A stretch of DNA of 64,000 bases from Amycolatopsis acidicola (GCF_007713735.2 NZ_VMNW02000023.1:37478-101477), one strand, 5' to 3'. Positions 45,201 through 52,886 are shown, numbered from the stretch's first letter. Numbers and translations are program-made. The notes: generated by a model from the sequence alone, not told the origin.

Positions 45201-45623
45201 AACGCGCTGTTCGAACTCGAGGAGACAGGCGACGCCGAACACGAGTACCACCGCGTGCTGGACCTGCTCCGCGGCGCGTCACCGGGAGATATGCACGCGT
45301 ACGCGTTGCGTGGCTGGTGCCTCTACCGATTGGGGACCTACTGGGGAGCCGTCGACTGCCTGCAGCGCGCGGTGGACGATCCGGAACTGCGCCTCGGCGC
45401 CCTATTCGACCTCCTGCTGGCGCTGCTCGGCCTCGGTGAGGACGACGAGGCGCACCGGACGGGGCTGATGATCGCCACCGAGCTGCGGCGGGTGGACAAG
45501 GCGCGGGCCCGGAGCCTGCTCACCGTGGGCCTCGACAACCTGCGGGCCGCCGCCGCGCCCGAACTGCCCGCGGCGGCGCCCCACATCGAGGAGTTCGAAC
45601 GGCTCTACCGCGAGTGCTCCTGA
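42222..45623 (+). CDS. Giant TPR protein
   Basis: An 1133-residue protein consisting almost wholly of tetratricopeptide-like helical repeats from about residue 80 to 1100. Examples are LAQLGVALAQSGRLEAGVRF, MHGEILRRQGHREEALAALE, LRGWCLYRLGTYWGAVDCL and many A-A-x-L-L/E-A-x-x-L repeats. There is no signal peptide, no membrane segment and no catalytic domain. It begins GTG 42222, overlapping the pseudoprotease gene by 8 bp, and converges with the HD gene (19-bp overlap). It probably serves as scaffold or substrate receptor for the three preceding products. Confidence 0.88.
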   Translation: MVDRKPAVPEPYTARWSAGPITPSRSPLRSTRTAELQERLDRLRATYRTGHTAETVTAARALISDVGTDLLPQQPDYRHRSAIDASARTILALTLDEQDRFADAAARFARAGELVRRRGDFAGDYGIALASSGEAAEGRRMLETAIELGEDAPDVRRALAAVLRTSGDHEAALRAYAAAVERAPHDWRAQVERAELLSEMDSDPVETGAGWLAAAKALLAADRVESAAGAAARVPGLAPDLAPEAELVRAEALISAGRTDEARSRLNVADDTAWTRNQLLAAAEMLVEVGALDDAGKAVESLRATAPDDPDALVLQAQLLVNQGKAEDARPLVDQLTTDATDDPRAFLLQGMVALDTGDPDTAVAALEHADELKPGHPVVLAQLGVALAQSGRLEAGVRFLDRSLEANPNDVPNLLARSRALLELGRTAEAEADARVAARFDPESGTAHWLVGELAGRTGRTEEALRHLDRAVGLDPTLGRAWRVRGDHLTRLGRRTEARESFEAALRLDDRNVPALTGLANVLLNAEEDEALPRAEQAIRRALELDPDRADANAMHGEILRRQGHREEALAALEKALRLLPGYAYAEGARGEVLISLGRPEEGIVALARAVELTPEVGWLRIRLGKAYLARYHETGERMLLDAALDCLRPATEDSTVDSSVWRLLGEAHLLAGDPLAAADALDRADGGTEAHLLRARARLQLDRPAEAVDDLREAGERVEVLALRAEAERADGRSADALADAAKVLDKDPANVLALTVRGALRAEQGEKAEAEADLRAALDHDPVNRRAASLLRKLLEPDEAVELLASVIERAPGDLALRTEYARALLAAGDHRAALAELDELLWRSPEEPEMWRLLAEALSAAGRHHEAVSAYLRVREAVPYDMSVLTRLASEQARSGDFEGGLATLEEASETPLVLTLRAHLLSEVDRWTEAREAAERAVELDGRDLQANLVLGWVVQHGPAKDRSRAKEIYRHATTLDAKNPWAHKGLANALFELEETGDAEHEYHRVLDLLRGASPGDMHAYALRGWCLYRLGTYWGAVDCLQRAVDDPELRLGALFDLLLALLGLGEDDEAHRTGLMIATELRRVDKARARSLLTVGLDNLRAAAAPELPAAAPHIEEFERLYRECS

Positions 45624-46153
45624 CCGCCGAGCCAGCGCCGGTACACCGTCAGCACGTCCTCGGTGGTGAGCACGGGGCCGTCGGGGTCCTTGGCCGCGTC
45701 GTCCCAGCGCCGGACCCGGACGGCGTCCTCCCAGCGGGGGTGGCCGCGGAACTCCTCAGCCTCCACAGTGGACATCGGGCCGCCCTGCTTCTTCAGCGAG
45801 GCCACCGAAGCCGGGCTGAGCAGCGAGCCGTACCCGGCGTCGGTCGCGACGAGAAAGCGCTTCGCCGGCACGTGCTGGGCGATGATCCACGCCGCGGACT
45901 CGCTCAGGTGCTTGCGCGCGAACTCCGCGCCGGCCAGCTCGTGCGGCAGGCCCGGGTACTCCGTCCGCACGGACTCTGCACGGCCCACGTCGTGCAGCAC
46001 GGCGGCGAGCAGCAGCTCGTCGTCGGCCTCCGCCTCGGCCGCGAACCAGCCCGCCTGCAGCGCGTGGGTGCGCTGGTCCACCGCTTCGCCGCCGTAAGGC
46101 AGCCCGGCGAGCCCGTCGACGAGCTCACCCAGTTCGGTCACGGTCAGTGTCAC
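45605..46153 (-). CDS. HD-domain protein of the phosphonate locus
   Basis: A 182-residue HD-superfamily hydrolase or oxygenase: DQRTHALQAGWF gives the first His, LLAAVLHDVGR the HD dyad, and IIAQHVPAKRFLV a later His. It resembles the HDIG proteins associated with phosphonate degradation operons (PhnZ-like or phosphodiesterase-type). GGAGG precedes the GTG at 46153. It lies 93 bp downstream of the inositol-monophosphatase-like gene on the same strand, with a long inverted repeat between. The reaction is unproven: cyclic-phosphate hydrolysis in the C-P lyase pathway is a reasonable guess. Confidence 0.75.
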   Translation of the reverse strand: MTLTVTELGELVDGLAGLPYGGEAVDQRTHALQAGWFAAEAEADDELLLAAVLHDVGRAESVRTEYPGLPHELAGAEFARKHLSESAAWIIAQHVPAKRFLVATDAGYGSLLSPASVASLKKQGGPMSTVEAEEFRGHPRWEDAVRVRRWDDAAKDPDGPVLTTEDVLTVYRRWLGGQEHSR

Positions 46154-46176
46154 AATGCCTCCATACTGTGTCGTTG

Positions 46177-46270
46177 ATTGCCAATCCGATCACAGCCACG
46201 GCGGAAACAGGTCGCTTCAACCGGATCGGCTGCGGACCGTATCCGCCTACTTTTGGATCGCATTGGCAAT
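46177..46270. repeat. 15-bp inverted repeat around the end of the IMPase-like gene
   Basis: ATTGCCAATCCGATC (46177-46191) and GATCGCATTGGCAAT (46256-46270) are complementary at 14 of 15 positions, 64 bases apart. The right arm lies in the last codons of the IMPase-like gene, and the left arm is 24 bases before the HD gene. The region is more AT-rich than its surroundings. It may be a terminator, attenuator or protein-binding site. Confidence 0.55.
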
Positions 46271-47074
46271 GGTTTCGGCCAGTTCTTCGGCCAGCTCGCG
46301 TGTCGCCGCGGCCACGCCCGACCACCGTTTCGACAGGTCCGGGTCGATCTCCAGCGGGCGCCCGTGCACGTCCAGCACCGCTCCGCCCGCGGCGGGGAGC
46401 ATGACCATCGCCGCGGCCAGGTCCATGATCCGGTGGGTGTCCGAACCCGTGTCGGCGAAGGCGTCCGTGGAGCCCTCCGCCACGAGCGCGGCCTCGATGC
46501 AGCTGCTGGACAGGATCCGCACGCGCGCGGCCCGGCGTGCCACGGCGAGCCAGGCGTTCTCGTCGAACCCGTGCGGCCGCAGTACGGAAACCGCCGCGCC
46601 GTCCAGTTTCTCGCGGCCCGAGGTGCGATACGGCGTCGGCTGCCCGGCTATGGCGTGCCAGCAGCGGCCGGTGTCCAGCCAGCAGGTCAGGGCCTCCTTC
46701 GCGACCCCGTCCACGGCCACCACCCCGGCGAACGCCGAGAGCGGCACCCCGGCGGCGGCGTTGGCCGTGCCGTCCACCGGGTCCACGACCAGTGTCACCG
46801 AGGAGCCGTTGTCGATGCTGCCGAGCTCCTCGGACAGCAGGTTCACTTTGTTCTCGGTGACCGATTCGGCGACGGCGGTGTCGACGAGGATGTCCAGCCG
46901 CATGGTCGGTGTGCCGTCGGCGCCCATCTGTACCTTCTCCGCGAGCGCCGCGCGGTCGTGCGCCTTGCGCGCGTCGGCGAACGCGCGGACCGCCGCGCGG
47001 GTGGCGTGCGCCAGGACGGGATCGGTCTCTGCGGGGATCTGCGGTTCGGGCACCGGCCAGCCGATGTAGGTCAT
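46247..47074 (-). CDS. Inositol monophosphatase-family phosphatase
   Basis: A 275-residue member of the IMPase/FBPase superfamily, Mg-dependent phosphomonoesterases: LLSEELG (motif with metal-binding Glu), VVDPVDGTANAAAGVPLSAF (DPxDGT) and GSDTHRIMDLAAAMVMLPAAGG (the Asp-x-Ala-Ala-x motif). It starts by ATGA overlap with phnM (start 47074, phnM stop 47071), so it is the terminal gene of the phn operon. It could remove a phosphate from a ribose bisphosphate intermediate when PhnP and PhnN are absent; this is inference. Confidence 0.85.
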   Translation of the reverse strand: MTYIGWPVPEPQIPAETDPVLAHATRAAVRAFADARKAHDRAALAEKVQMGADGTPTMRLDILVDTAVAESVTENKVNLLSEELGSIDNGSSVTLVVDPVDGTANAAAGVPLSAFAGVVAVDGVAKEALTCWLDTGRCWHAIAGQPTPYRTSGREKLDGAAVSVLRPHGFDENAWLAVARRAARVRILSSSCIEAALVAEGSTDAFADTGSDTHRIMDLAAAMVMLPAAGGAVLDVHGRPLEIDPDLSKRWSGVAAATRELAEELAETIANAIQK

Positions 47075-48255
47075 GCCCTCGATCCTGTCAGGACCGAGCG
47101 CACGACGGGCCATTGTGGCCCGGCCGCGATCAACGCGAGATCCGCCCGCCGCCCCGGCTCCAGCCGGCCCCGGTCGCCGAGCCCGGCGACCTCGGCCGGA
47201 CCCGCGGTGACCAGCGAAATCGCCTTCGGCAGGCCGACGTCCGCGGCGAGCGTGAACGCCGCCGCGAGCAGGCCCGACGGCAGGTAGTCCGAGGCCAGCG
47301 CGGTGACCAGGCCCCGCGCGACGAGGTCACGCCCCGAGGCGTTGCCGTTGTGCGAACCGCCGCGCAGCACGTTCGGCGCGCCCATCACGACCGGCAGCCC
47401 TCGCTCGCGGGCGGCCTCGGCCGCGTCCAGCGTGGTCGGGAACTCGGCCACCGCGCCGCCTCGGGCGACGAGCTGGCCGATCTCCTCCGCCGAGCTGGGA
47501 TCGTGGCCCAGCAACCGGATCTTCCCGGCCCGCGCCCGCTCGCCGAGGTACTCCATCGCGTCCTCGCGGACGTTCAGCCGCCCCTCGCGGTCGGCGATGA
47601 GCTTGTCGACGTGCTCGGCCGCCTCCGCCTCGGACATGCCGCGCGTGCCCCGCAGATAGCGCTCGTAGTAGGCGCGGTCGGCGTACTGGCCCTGGCCCGG
47701 CGTGTGGTCCTCGTGCGAGACCACCGCCGTTGAGTCCAGAGTGGACAGACGCTCCTTCAGTGCCCGCAGGCCTTCCGGGCAACGCACGTCGAGCCGGTAC
47801 AGAATCCGGTGGTCGACCATCCCGTCCGCGCGGGAGTCGATCACCTCGCACAGCTGCAGCGCCCTGGCCACCGAGCGGTCGAGGCCGCGGCCGTAGCTCT
47901 CCTCGAACCCGGCACCGTGGAAGACCGTCGTGACCGCGGCCGCCCGCAGTTTGCCCTCGAAGGACAACAGCGCGAACTCGACCGGCAGTTCCGCGCCGGG
48001 CCGGGGCATCCGCTCCTTCTCCAGCCCATCGCTGTGCACGTCCACCAGCCCGGGGACGCACAACAGACCCTGACCGTCCACATCGGGTTCGGTGCCCGGG
48101 GTGTGCGGCTCGACGGCGGCGATCCGCCCGTCGCGGACCACCACCCGTGCGTCCTCGACGATCTCCCCGGTCAGCACCGCCCGCACGTGCCCGAGGACGT
48201 AGTCGGCCGGGGGAGTCCCGAGCGTCCAATGCTCGGCTCGCGACATCGTGGTCAC
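47071..48255 (-). CDS. phnM: Alpha-D-ribose 1-methylphosphonate 5-triphosphate diphosphatase
   Basis: A 394-residue amidohydrolase-superfamily enzyme that releases diphosphate from the triphosphate intermediate of the C-P lyase pathway. Signatures are PGLVDVHSDGLEKERMPRPG (metal-binding HxD in place of HxH, typical for PhnM), AVVSHEDHTPGQGQYADRAY, RLLGHDPSSAEEI, and LASDYLPSGLLAAAFTLA. It overlaps phnL by 4 bp (GTGA). An ATG at 48246 is an alternative start. Confidence 0.96.
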   Translation of the reverse strand: MTTMSRAEHWTLGTPPADYVLGHVRAVLTGEIVEDARVVVRDGRIAAVEPHTPGTEPDVDGQGLLCVPGLVDVHSDGLEKERMPRPGAELPVEFALLSFEGKLRAAAVTTVFHGAGFEESYGRGLDRSVARALQLCEVIDSRADGMVDHRILYRLDVRCPEGLRALKERLSTLDSTAVVSHEDHTPGQGQYADRAYYERYLRGTRGMSEAEAAEHVDKLIADREGRLNVREDAMEYLGERARAGKIRLLGHDPSSAEEIGQLVARGGAVAEFPTTLDAAEAARERGLPVVMGAPNVLRGGSHNGNASGRDLVARGLVTALASDYLPSGLLAAAFTLAADVGLPKAISLVTAGPAEVAGLGDRGRLEPGRRADLALIAAGPQWPVVRSVLTGSRA

Positions 48256-48992
48256 GCTGCCTCCAGAATGTCAGCGGGCTTGCCCTCGGCGGCGATGAGC
48301 CCGTCGCGCATGAGCACGACCCGCGACGCGAGCCGGTGCATCGCCTCCAGGTCGTGGAACACCGCCAGCACGGCCACTCCTTGCGCGGTCAGCCCGGCCA
48401 CCAGTTCCAGCGCGGACTCCCGGTTCGCCGGGTCCAGCGCGGAAACCGGCTCGTCGAGCAACAGCAGCTTCGGCGGCCGGACGGTGCCCGCCGCGAGGTT
48501 CACCCGCTGCCGTTCACCGCCGGAGAGCACCGAACAATCGATGTCCCACAACGCTTCGTCGAGGTTGAGCCGCTTGAGCGCGCCGGCCGCCGCGTCCCGC
48601 GCCTCGCTCCGGTCGAGGCCACGACGGCGGGCCGTCGCGGAGACCACGGCCATCGGCCCGCTGCGCGGCGGGGCCGCGAGAAACTGGGACACGTAACCGA
48701 ATTCGCGGCCGCGGAGCCGGGCCATCGCCCGGTCGGCCAGCCCGGTCAGCTCGACGTCCTCGGCCCCGGCGCGCAGCCGGACCGAACCGGAGTCGGGCAG
48801 GTAGGTGCGGTTGACGCAGCGCAGCAACGAGGACTTGCCCGCCCCGCTGGGGCCTGCCAGCGCCACGTGTTCCCCGGCGTGCACGTCGAGGTCCACCCCG
48901 TGCAGCGAATGCACGGTGCGCCCGTCGATCGTGTGCAGGGTGAAGGACTTGCGCAGCTCGCGGACGGAAAGCACGGGCAGCACGGGGGTCAC
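48252..48992 (-). CDS. phnL: C-P lyase ABC-type protein PhnL
   Basis: A 246-residue ABC ATPase of the soluble C-P lyase machinery: Walker A GPSGAGKSSLLRCV, a Q-loop YVSQFL, the signature LSGGERQRVNLA, Walker B LLLLDEPVSALDP and a His switch AVFHDLEAMHRLA. In the E. coli complex PhnL stacks on PhnK, which is bound to PhnJ. The GTG start overlaps the phnJK stop, and its own stop overlaps phnM. Confidence 0.95.
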   Translation of the reverse strand: MTPVLPVLSVRELRKSFTLHTIDGRTVHSLHGVDLDVHAGEHVALAGPSGAGKSSLLRCVNRTYLPDSGSVRLRAGAEDVELTGLADRAMARLRGREFGYVSQFLAAPPRSGPMAVVSATARRRGLDRSEARDAAAGALKRLNLDEALWDIDCSVLSGGERQRVNLAAGTVRPPKLLLLDEPVSALDPANRESALELVAGLTAQGVAVLAVFHDLEAMHRLASRVVLMRDGLIAAEGKPADILEAA

Positions 48993-50797
48993 CTCCTGGC
49001 CGCGGCGACGAGCCGCTGGGTGTAGGGATGGTGCGGGTCGTGGAACAGCTGGTCGGTCAGCCCGCGCTCGACGACGCGCCCGAGCTGCATGACCAGCGTC
49101 CGGTCGGTGAGCGCGTCGATCACCGAGAAGTCGTGGCTGACCACCACGGCCGCGACGTCCCGCTCGGAGAGCAGGCCGCGCAGCAGGTCGAGCACCCCGG
49201 CGGCGACCGAGGCGTCCAGCCCGGTGGTCGGCTCGTCGAGCAGCACCACCGGCGGTTCGGTCGCGAGCGCCTTGGCGATCTGCACGCGCTGGCGCATCCC
49301 GCCGGAGAAGGTGCCCACGGCATCGTCCATTCGCGACAGGGGCACCTCGACGCGGTCGAGCAGTTCGGCCGCGCGGCGGCGGATGTCGTGGTAGCCGCGC
49401 CAGCCCGCCGCGGTGAGCCGTTCGGCGATGTTGCCGCCAGCGCTGACCCGCAGGTCGAGCCCGTCGGCGGGGTTCTGGTGCACCACGGCCATCCGGTCGA
49501 TCCGCAGCTTGCGGCGCTCAGTGTCGTCCAGGCCGAGGATGTCGGTCTCGCCGCTGTCCACAGTGGCCAGTCGCACGCTGCCGGCGGTGGCGGGCTGGTC
49601 GCCGATCACGCAGGCCAGCACGGTGGATTTGCCCGAACCGGATTCGCCGATCACGCCGAGCGCCTCGCCGGGCGCGACGTCGAAGGACACGTCCCACGCC
49701 GCCACGATCGCGCCGGTGGCCGGGCTGACCGCGGTACCGGCTTCGGGCCCGGTGCCCGGCACCGCGTCCGCGCCGCCGGGGCCGTGCACCTTGCCGATGC
49801 CGTCCACGCGCAGCGCCCACTCCGGGCCACCGGTCACGCGCACGGGCTCGATGCGCGGAGTCGTGGAGGCGGAACCCTTGCGCCGCTGGGCATCCGGGAG
49901 GAACTGCAGGGGCGCGCGCTCGTGGTGAGCGTCGAGGTCGGCGTCCCCATCGAGGACCCGGTTGCACCATTCCGTGTCACTGCAGGCATAACCGCCATTG
50001 GGGCCCGCCTCGACGAGGAAGACGTCTTCACTGCCACAGCGTTTGCACTTCGCGCCGGGCGCGTGCTCCACCTCGAACGGCACGTCGTCGAACGTCAGCG
50101 GGCGGACGTCGGTGTGTGGCGGGACCGCGAAGATCCGTTTCTCCCGGCCCGCGCCGTAGAGGTTCAGGTGCTCGCACCGGTTCAGCCGGGGCACGTCCCA
50201 GCGCGGGACGGGCGTGGTGGCCATGACGTAGCGGCCGCCGACGAGCACCGGGTAGCCGGTGGTGCGGGTGATCATCCCGTTGCGCACGAGGTCCTCGTAC
50301 AGGCTGACCCAGATCTTCGAGTAGTCGCCCTCGGCGTGCATCCGCGCGCATTCGATGACCGACTTCTCCACGCCCCGCAGGGGTTCCGGCACCGGAACCT
50401 GGTACACCAGCACCTTCCCGGCGGCCAGGTCCTCCTCGGGCACGCGGTGGCGGGTCTGCACCACGGTCGCCTCGCGGGTGTCGGCGGTCTGGTCCGCGCC
50501 CGTGGTCGAGGCGATCAGCCGGCGCAGGTTGGTGGCGTTGACCCCGGCGTCGTCGCCCTGGTCGATCACCTTCACGGTGTCCTGCTCGCCGAGCACGGCC
50601 AGGGTGACCTGCAGCCCGCCGGAGCCCCAGCCGCGGGCCACCGGCATTTCCCTGGAGCCGAACGGAACCTGGTAGCCGGGCACGCAGACCGCGGTCAGCG
50701 CGGCGCGCCGCACCTCGCGCTTGCCGCCTTCGTCGAGCAGCCCCGGCGGGGTGGCCTGGGTGTCGAGCTCGGCGATCAGATCGGTGGTGACGCTCAT
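48989..50797 (-). CDS. phnJK: C-P lyase catalytic subunit fused to ABC protein (PhnJ-PhnK)
   Basis: One 602-residue frame contains two enzymes. Residues 1-about 300 are PhnJ, the radical SAM subunit that breaks the C-P bond: GYQVPFGSREMPVARGWG, and cysteines C251, C254, C272 and C278. The last two have the spacing of E. coli Cys266 (cluster) and Cys272 (thiyl radical). After a Gly/Pro-rich linker, residues about 330-602 are PhnK: Walker A GESGSGKST (384-392), VVHQNPADGLDLRVSAGGNI, the signature FSGGMRQRVQIAKALA, VVLLDEPTTGLDASV and DPHHPYTQRLV. No internal stop or convincing internal ribosome binding site separates them. The start at 50797 overlaps the phnI stop. Confidence 0.92.
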   Translation of the reverse strand: MSVTTDLIAELDTQATPPGLLDEGGKREVRRAALTAVCVPGYQVPFGSREMPVARGWGSGGLQVTLAVLGEQDTVKVIDQGDDAGVNATNLRRLIASTTGADQTADTREATVVQTRHRVPEEDLAAGKVLVYQVPVPEPLRGVEKSVIECARMHAEGDYSKIWVSLYEDLVRNGMITRTTGYPVLVGGRYVMATTPVPRWDVPRLNRCEHLNLYGAGREKRIFAVPPHTDVRPLTFDDVPFEVEHAPGAKCKRCGSEDVFLVEAGPNGGYACSDTEWCNRVLDGDADLDAHHERAPLQFLPDAQRRKGSASTTPRIEPVRVTGGPEWALRVDGIGKVHGPGGADAVPGTGPEAGTAVSPATGAIVAAWDVSFDVAPGEALGVIGESGSGKSTVLACVIGDQPATAGSVRLATVDSGETDILGLDDTERRKLRIDRMAVVHQNPADGLDLRVSAGGNIAERLTAAGWRGYHDIRRRAAELLDRVEVPLSRMDDAVGTFSGGMRQRVQIAKALATEPPVVLLDEPTTGLDASVAAGVLDLLRGLLSERDVAAVVVSHDFSVIDALTDRTLVMQLGRVVERGLTDQLFHDPHHPYTQRLVAAARR

Positions 50798-51906
50798 CGG
50801 CATTCCTTCCCGGCGGGCTCGGTGGGCCGGGGCGCGGGGCCCTCGCCCGCCGCCGCGGCGCGCATCGCCTGCTTCCGCTCGACCATGGAGCGGAAGGTGA
50901 CGTAGTGGGGGAGTTTCAGGTGTTCCAGGAAGCCGCCGGAGTCCAGGCCGTCGGTGGTGAGCAGGAGCAGCTGCTCCAGCGGGCCCTGGCGGCCGAAGCG
51001 GCGGTTGGCGATGTCGAGGTTGGCCATCGCGATCGCCTTGCGCTCGTTGTGCCCGAAGCACAGGCCGTAGCCGACGTCGAAGCAGGTGCGGTCCTCGTCG
51101 GCGCCGTCGAGGTCTTCGATCGCCTCCGCCTCGGTGACCCGGAATTCGCCCACGGTGACGGGGTTTCCGGTGTGCGGGTGCGCCACGCGCAGCGGCAGCC
51201 TGCCGTGCCGGACCTCGCCCAGGGTGACCTCGTGGATGTCGCCGTCCGGCCCGAGGATCGAGCGGTACCAGAGCGCGACGAGCGCGCCGGTCTCCGCGCG
51301 GGCCATCGCCGCCAGCGCGGCCGAGCGGGGAGCCGGGGGACGGGCGGGTTTGCGGGTCAGGTCGAAGGGCTCGGGGTCCTCGCCGGTGCGGTGATCGACC
51401 ACGAGGTCGAGCTCCCGCAACAGATCGAGGAAGCGGCGGGGGTGCTTCTGCTCGTCGGTGCGTGGTTTGGGCGCGCCGGGCTCATTGTCCGAAGAGGACG
51501 GTTGCCTGGCCGGCTTTTCCAGCAGCCGCCCGGTGTAGTCGGTGGTGCGGCCGAGCAGCTGCGGTCCGTAGGGCTCGCGGAACGCGGGCACGATACGGCG
51601 CATGATGAGCAGCTCATCCGGGTCGACCGGCTCGGCGACCGCGAGGCGCGGCAGCGTGGAGCGGTAGGCGCGCACCAGGTGCGAGGCCTCCAGCGGGTCA
51701 CCCTCGGCCTGGCGTACGGCGGCGGCCGCGGTGGTTTCGTCGTACAGCCCGGCTTCGCCCATCACGCGGTCGACCACCAGCCGGAACCGGGCGATGATCT
51801 GCTCGTCCGCCGCCCACGCCACCGGGGCGTGATCGCGGGCGCGCCGCACCAGGTCTTCCGCGGCCAGGATGGCTTCCAGCCCGCCGCGGGCTCCCGAGTA
51901 CCCCAT
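50794..51906 (-). CDS. phnI: C-P lyase subunit PhnI
   Basis: A 370-residue PhnI, the nucleosidase subunit that with PhnG, PhnH and PhnL transfers phosphonate onto the ribose of ATP. It shows GYSGARGGLEAILAAEDL at the start, YRSTLPRL and MRRIVPAFREPYGPQLLGRTTDYTGRLL, then FDVGYGLCFGHNERKAIAMA and GGFLEHLKLPHYVTFRSMVE at the end. It abuts phnH directly (its start codon follows the phnH stop after a gap of zero bases) and overlaps phnJK by 4 bp. Confidence 0.96.
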   Translation of the reverse strand: MGYSGARGGLEAILAAEDLVRRARDHAPVAWAADEQIIARFRLVVDRVMGEAGLYDETTAAAAVRQAEGDPLEASHLVRAYRSTLPRLAVAEPVDPDELLIMRRIVPAFREPYGPQLLGRTTDYTGRLLEKPARQPSSSDNEPGAPKPRTDEQKHPRRFLDLLRELDLVVDHRTGEDPEPFDLTRKPARPPAPRSAALAAMARAETGALVALWYRSILGPDGDIHEVTLGEVRHGRLPLRVAHPHTGNPVTVGEFRVTEAEAIEDLDGADEDRTCFDVGYGLCFGHNERKAIAMANLDIANRRFGRQGPLEQLLLLTTDGLDSGGFLEHLKLPHYVTFRSMVERKQAMRAAAAGEGPAPRPTEPAGKECR

Positions 51907-52461
51907 TCAGCTCTCCTTCTCGATCTTGGTGGTGCGCGGGAGGCCGGTGATCTGGCCGTCCGGGCACACCAGCAGGAAGTCCACGCCCGCCGGGAAACCG
52001 GCCACCAGCGCGGCGCGGGCCGCAAGGAAGTCCTCGGGCAGTCCGCTGGGGGAGAGCACGGTCTCGCCCGGGATGCCCGGTCCGCTCAGCCACCACTTCG
52101 CCGGTCCACCGTCCACATCGGACACGGCGAGCGTTGCGAGCGCGCCGTCCTCCGGGGCGGGCGCGGCGCCGCGGTGCAGGCTCGCGACCTCTTCGCCGGT
52201 CACCGGGCGCAGCGCCGTCACGAGCCGGGCCTTGTCCAGTGTGTAGCTCGGGGCCGAGGTGGCGGAGAAAACCGTGTCCGCCCAGTCGGTTCCGGCCTCG
52301 AGCACGCAGACGCCGGTGCCGAGATCGGCGAGCGCGAGCGTGGGGAGTACGGCGGGCGGCACCTTGTGCGCGGGCAGCTGGAACGTTTCGCCGGGCCGGG
52401 ACAGCGCCTCCAGCACGGCGCGGAACGTCAGCTGAGAGTCGGCCGGATGCAGGGTGATCAC
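51907..52461 (-). CDS. phnH: C-P lyase subunit PhnH
   Basis: A 184-residue PhnH (E. coli 194): TFRAVLEALSRPGETFQLP near the start, LTLADLGTGVCVLEAG-like ALADLGTGVCVLEAG, TLAVSDVDGGPAKWWLSGPG, and FPAGVDFLLVCPDGQITGLP at the C-terminus. The GTG start at 52461 overlaps the phnG stop. It is a subunit of the PhnGHIJ core complex. Confidence 0.95.
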   Translation of the reverse strand: MITLHPADSQLTFRAVLEALSRPGETFQLPAHKVPPAVLPTLALADLGTGVCVLEAGTDWADTVFSATSAPSYTLDKARLVTALRPVTGEEVASLHRGAAPAPEDGALATLAVSDVDGGPAKWWLSGPGIPGETVLSPSGLPEDFLAARAALVAGFPAGVDFLLVCPDGQITGLPRTTKIEKES

Positions 52462-52886
52462 GTCAGCTCCTCGAATTCCACGACGGTCGGGGCCAGCTCG
52501 GCCCACTCCCGCTCCTCACGTTCGGCCTTGCGCCGCGCGACCCGCAGGCACAGTTCGTCCACTTCGGACGCTTTCGGCCTGCCACCGGCGACCTCCGCGT
52601 CGAGCACCGCGGCGGCCAGCGCGGCGGCCCGGTCGTCGCCGAGGCGCATCGCCCAGCCGCGGTGACCGCCCACCTCCACCTCGGCGCGGCAGGCCAGCAC
52701 GTCACCGAGCAGGAACCGTTCCCTCGCAACGGGTTCCCGCACCTGCGTGGAGACGGTGCCGACCTCCGGCGCCAGCACCACCGTCACCGGCGCCCCATCG
52801 GCGAGACAGGCGTCCGCCAGCTCCCGCAACTCCTCCGGTTCGGCCACGGCCAGCAGACCGCAGCGTTCCTCCCTGCCCATACTCAC
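52458..52886 (-). CDS. phnG: C-P lyase subunit PhnG
   Basis: A 142-residue PhnG: VREPVARERFLLGDVLACRA and VEVGGHRGWAMRLGDDRAAAL are the conserved family core, followed by AAVLDAEVAGGRPKASEVDE. GAGGAG stands five bases before GTG 52886, and that GTG overlaps the phnF stop. ATG 52880 is an in-frame alternative. It is part of the core complex with PhnH, PhnI and PhnJ. Confidence 0.93.
   Translation of the reverse strand: MSMGREERCGLLAVAEPEELRELADACLADGAPVTVVLAPEVGTVSTQVREPVARERFLLGDVLACRAEVEVGGHRGWAMRLGDDRAAALAAAVLDAEVAGGRPKASEVDELCLRVARRKAEREEREWAELAPTVVEFEELT

Noticed and set aside
48989..49880. phnK as a separate gene with an internal start.
   Set aside because: There is no stop between the PhnJ and PhnK regions, and the internal GTG codons near 49850 lack a convincing ribosome binding site. 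The fusion is the simpler reading.
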